This document shows, in pieces, positions 5,305 through 7,715 of a stretch of DNA of 7,715 nucleotides. A model generated the notes under the pieces. That model was not told the DNA's origin. It did not search any database and saw only the letters and a list, made by a program, of their open reading frames with translations. Each line of letters starts with the position of its first letter. Position 1 is the stretch's first letter. Source of the stretch: Ruminococcus sp. UBA3855 (lineage in GTDB: Bacteria; Bacillota; Clostridia; Oscillospirales; Ruminococcaceae); NCBI GenBank assembly GCA_002392545.1, contig DGHF01000166.1, forward strand, positions 1 through 7,715. Direction: 5' to 3'. Both the position numbers and the translations under genes were made by a program.

Positions 5305-7404
5305 TCACACATTGTAAATCATTTCGGAATAGTCCGGAATAGGCCATGCACTGCGTGGCATAATGCGTTCGATGGTATCGGACAATGTTCTCATGCGTTC
5401 CATTTCGGGGAGTACCTTACTGCGGAAATACTGTGCCTGTTCGAGAATGTCCTTGCACTCACAGGCTTCATTTACCAGCTGTTCCAAGTCCTGAATGGAA
5501 TCATAGAAAGCATCTGCAAGGTCGGTCAAACGCTCGTTCATTTTCTCTTCTGTAATGGCGGTTGAACCAGCCTGTTTCTTGATGACAATTCCCTGACAAA
5601 GATTCTGTGTATATTCCAGCACGGCAGGGAGGAGCTGTTTTCTTGCCATCTGAATCATGGTACGGGCTTCAATCCGGCGGACTTTGGAATATTTTTCGAG
5701 GTGAATTTCTGTTCTTGCCTTGATTTCGTCAGCGTTGAAAATGCCGAACTTACTCAAAATTCTGACGTTCTTTTCGTCTGTGTAGTGGGGCATACAATCC
5801 ACGGTAGAAGGATAATTCGGGAGACCTCTCCTCTTTGCTTCCTGTACCCATTCAACAGAATAGCCATCGCCATTGAAAATGATTCTACGGTGCTTGTGCA
5901 GGACTTCTTTCAATAACTCCTTGACTTCTTTTTCAAAGCCTTCTGTTCCTGCAAAGGGTTCTAATTTCTCCGTAAACCAGCTTAATTCTTCGCATACAAT
6001 CGCATTCAACAGGAAATTCGGACAAGCAATATTATCAGATGAACCAACCATTCTGAACTCAAAGCGATTACCAGTAAAGGCAAATGGAGAAGTACGGTTT
6101 CTGTCGGTGGAATCTTTCGGGAAAGAAGGCAATGCATTGACACCGATTTCAAAAGTTCTTGTCTGTGTCTTGTAAACAGTCCCTTCTTCAATGGCTTTCA
6201 GAACGGCATCCAATTCTTCACCAAGGAACATGGAAATAATTGCCGGAGGTGCTTCATCTGCACCAAGACGATGGTCATTTCCGGCAGATGCTGCGGAAAG
6301 TCTCATTAAATCAGCATATTCATCCACGCCCTTAATCAATGCACAAAGAATTGTCAAAAATTGCAGGTTCTCCATGGGAGTGTCCCCAGGGTCAAGCAGG
6401 TTCTGCCCGTCATTTGTGGACATTGACCAGTTGTTATGTTTCCCTGAACCGTTGACACCCTCGAAAGGCTTTTCATGTAACAGGCATACCAGACCATGAC
6501 GGAGTGCAACCTTTTCCATGACTTCCATAGTCAATTCGTTTTGGTCTGTGCCAAGATTGGAAGTTGTAAAAATAGGTGCCATTTCGTGCTGTGCAGGGGC
6601 TACCTCGTTGTGTTTGGTTTTGGAATAAATGCCAAGTTTCCACAATTCCTCGTCAAGGTCTGCCATAAATGCCGCAATTCGTGGACGGAGGTTTGCAAAA
6701 TACTGGTCATCCATTTCCTGACCTTTGGGAGGTTTCGCACCAAATAACGTACGCCCTGTCAAGATGAGGTCATCTCTCTGGTCGTAGGTTTTCTTGTCAA
6801 TGATGAAATATTCCTGTTCTGCGCCGACTGTGGTCTTGACACTGGTCACACGCTCATTCCCGAAGAGTTTCAGGAAACGGACGGCAACTTTGCTGAGGGC
6901 ATCCATAGAACGCAGTAAGGGCGTTTTCTTGTCAAGGATTTCACCTGTATAAGATACAAAAACAGTCGGGATGTACAAACTCCCCTCTTTCACGAAACAC
7001 CATGATGTGGGATCCCATGCGGTGTAACCTCTTGCGTTGCTGGTCTGTCTCAGACCGCCGGACGGAAAAGAGGATGCATCTGGTTCACCTTTGACAAGGG
7101 CTTTTCCGGAAAACTGCATGATTGCCATTCCGTCGGGAGTGGGTTCAATGAAAGAATCATGTTTTTCAGCGGTTGAACCTGTCATGGGCTGAAACCAGTG
7201 TGTATAATGGGTTGCACCCCGTTCAATTGCCCAGTCTTTCATGGCATTTGCAACAACTTCGGCTGTTTCCATGTCAAGGTTTTCGCCATGTTCAATGATA
7301 CGCATTAACTTTTTATAAACATTTTTGGGGAGTCTCTGCTTCATGACTTCTGTATTAAAGACATTAGTCGCAAACATCTCCGGAACGCTCTTTTTTTCTG
7401 ACAT
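5305..7404 (-). CDS. glnN: glutamine synthetase, type III
   Basis: A 699-residue cytoplasmic enzyme that makes glutamine from glutamate, ammonium and ATP. The length of about 700, against about 450-470 for type I, and the sequence identify type III, a double-ring dodecamer in known members. Visible family motifs: VGAEQEYFIID (193-203), GQEMDDQYF (228-236), KTKHNEVAPAQHEMAPIF (262-279), NGSGKHNNWSMST (318-330), AGNDHRLGADEAPPAI (374-389) and RNRTSPFAFTGNRFEFR (435-451), covering the ATP, glutamate and metal sites. The helical C-terminal part (about 560-680) is type III specific. The ATG at 7404 is chosen because GGAGG lies 5 bases upstream; a longer frame begins with TTG at 7416, overlapping that ribosome site. 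Single-gene unit with its own promoter and a hairpin after the stop. No adenylylation-type regulation is known for this class. Main route of ammonium assimilation is an inference. Confidence 0.97.
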   Translation of the reverse strand: MSEKKSVPEMFATNVFNTEVMKQRLPKNVYKKLMRIIEHGENLDMETAEVVANAMKDWAIERGATHYTHWFQPMTGSTAEKHDSFIEPTPDGMAIMQFSGKALVKGEPDASSFPSGGLRQTSNARGYTAWDPTSWCFVKEGSLYIPTVFVSYTGEILDKKTPLLRSMDALSKVAVRFLKLFGNERVTSVKTTVGAEQEYFIIDKKTYDQRDDLILTGRTLFGAKPPKGQEMDDQYFANLRPRIAAFMADLDEELWKLGIYSKTKHNEVAPAQHEMAPIFTTSNLGTDQNELTMEVMEKVALRHGLVCLLHEKPFEGVNGSGKHNNWSMSTNDGQNLLDPGDTPMENLQFLTILCALIKGVDEYADLMRLSAASAGNDHRLGADEAPPAIISMFLGEELDAVLKAIEEGTVYKTQTRTFEIGVNALPSFPKDSTDRNRTSPFAFTGNRFEFRMVGSSDNIACPNFLLNAIVCEELSWFTEKLEPFAGTEGFEKEVKELLKEVLHKHRRIIFNGDGYSVEWVQEAKRRGLPNYPSTVDCMPHYTDEKNVRILSKFGIFNADEIKARTEIHLEKYSKVRRIEARTMIQMARKQLLPAVLEYTQNLCQGIVIKKQAGSTAITEEKMNERLTDLADAFYDSIQDLEQLVNEACECKDILEQAQYFRSKVLPEMERMRTLSDTIERIMPRSAWPIPDYSEMIYNV

Positions 7405-7409
7405 AATAA

Positions 7410-7414
7410 CCTCC
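7410..7414 (-). promoter_or_regulatory. ribosome binding site of glnN
   Basis: GGAGG on the - strand, 5 bases before ATG 7404. It fixes the start and rules out the in-frame TTG at 7414-7416 that overlaps it. Confidence 0.85.
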
Positions 7415-7459
7415 AAAATAAAAAAACAAACTCAGATACTTGTTTTATACTATGATACT

Positions 7460-7487
7460 ATTATATCACAAAAATTTCAAAAGTCAA
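7460..7487 (-). promoter_or_regulatory. sigma-A promoter of glnN
   Basis: On the - strand TTGACT (7482-7487), a 16-base spacer and TATAAT (7460-7465), with TGA just before the -10 (extended -10). The predicted leader is about 50 bases. Two ATACTAT units (7447-7453 and 7455-7461) and an ATACT (7436-7440) lie just downstream of or on the -10. Confidence 0.75.
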
Positions 7488-7558
7488 GTAATGTTATTCG
7501 GGAATCTCATACTTTCGCTTTCCAAATGATATTTTTTATCCCTGATTTCTTTTTTTAC

Positions 7559-7587
7559 TTGCAATTGCCTTTGAACTGTGGTATAAT
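7559..7587 (+). promoter_or_regulatory. sigma-A promoter of the aminoacyl-tRNA synthetase gene
   Basis: TTGCAA (7559-7564), a 17-base spacer and TATAAT (7582-7587), preceded by TGG, an extended -10. The start would be near 7594, so the leader is only about 32 bases and cannot hold a T-box. A GAAAGGAA ribosome site (7609-7616) follows. Confidence 0.8.
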
Positions 7588-7625
7588 TAGGGTATTACAA
7601 ACATTCATGAAAGGAATCAAAAACT

Positions 7626-7715
7626 ATGGCGAAAAAAAATAATGACGGCAAACCGTTTGAAATTCCCCGCCCGACATTTCCGAAAAAGGCGGTCATTACC
7701 GGCGGTATGCCCTAC
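7626..7715 (+). CDS. metG: class I aminoacyl-tRNA synthetase N terminus, probably methionyl (partial)
   Basis: Only the first 30 codons are present; the frame is open to the window edge. After a lysine-rich start comes FPKKAVITGGMPY, resembling the first Rossmann strand of methionyl-tRNA synthetase just before its HIGH motif (compare the VT-x-ALPY-x-N pattern of the family). The enzyme would charge tRNA-Met with methionine in the cytoplasm. A GAAAGGAA site 9 bases upstream of the ATG and an extended -10 promoter support the start. The HIGH and KMSKS motifs lie outside the window, so another class I synthetase remains possible. It diverges from glnN across about 220 bases. Confidence 0.6.
   Translation, partial: MAKKNNDGKPFEIPRPTFPKKAVITGGMPY

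Noticed and set aside
5302..6747. Several + strand open frames of 70-102 codons opposite glnN
   Set aside because: They are shadows of the glutamine synthetase gene: no ribosome sites, no recognisable protein features, and a strongly conserved protein on the other strand.
7588..7625. T-box or riboswitch leader before the aminoacyl-tRNA synthetase
   Set aside because: The predicted leader is only about 32 bases, with just a ribosome binding site.

Overview
The window looks like chromosome from a fibre-degrading, low-to-moderate GC Clostridia of the Ruminococcus type. The evidence is a secreted GH5 glycanase ending in a dockerin (a cellulosome-type part), a type III glutamine synthetase of the kind found in Ruminococcus and Bacteroides, strong AGGAGG-like ribosome binding sites, and near-consensus sigma-A promoters. 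The genus is an inference; no rRNA or marker alignment was possible.

Layout. Bases 1-83 hold the tail of an upstream + strand gene (reading frame uncertain) and its intrinsic terminator. Bases 106-2037 (-) encode the GH5-dockerin enzyme. It has its own consensus promoter and a LacI-type dyad just past the -10 box. Bases 2252-3370 (-) encode a single-pass membrane protein of unknown function, and 3363-4568 (-) a Nudix-HAD fusion. These two overlap by 8 bases and form one operon from a promoter at 4603-4631. Bases 4738-5160 (+) encode a DtxR/MntR-like regulator, divergent from that operon. A perfect 13-bp palindrome lies between the two -35 boxes.

Bases 5161-5304 separate two convergent genes and hold three hairpins. 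Two of them nest into a larger folded element whose non-Watson-Crick pairs are G-U only on the + strand. Bases 5305-7404 (-) encode type III glutamine synthetase. Bases 7626-7715 (+) are the first 30 codons of a class I aminoacyl-tRNA synthetase, probably methionyl, with an extended -10 promoter.

How the genes fit together. The GH5 enzyme releases oligosaccharides outside the cell, glutamine synthetase assimilates ammonium, and the synthetase is housekeeping. The most interesting unit is the divergent one in the middle: a small DtxR-fold regulator that seems to have lost its metal ligands and carries five cysteines, facing an operon of a two-domain phosphohydrolase and an unknown surface protein, with a candidate shared operator between them. 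I see no mobile-element gene, CRISPR array, tRNA or rRNA. No gene-free stretch exceeds about 220 bases.
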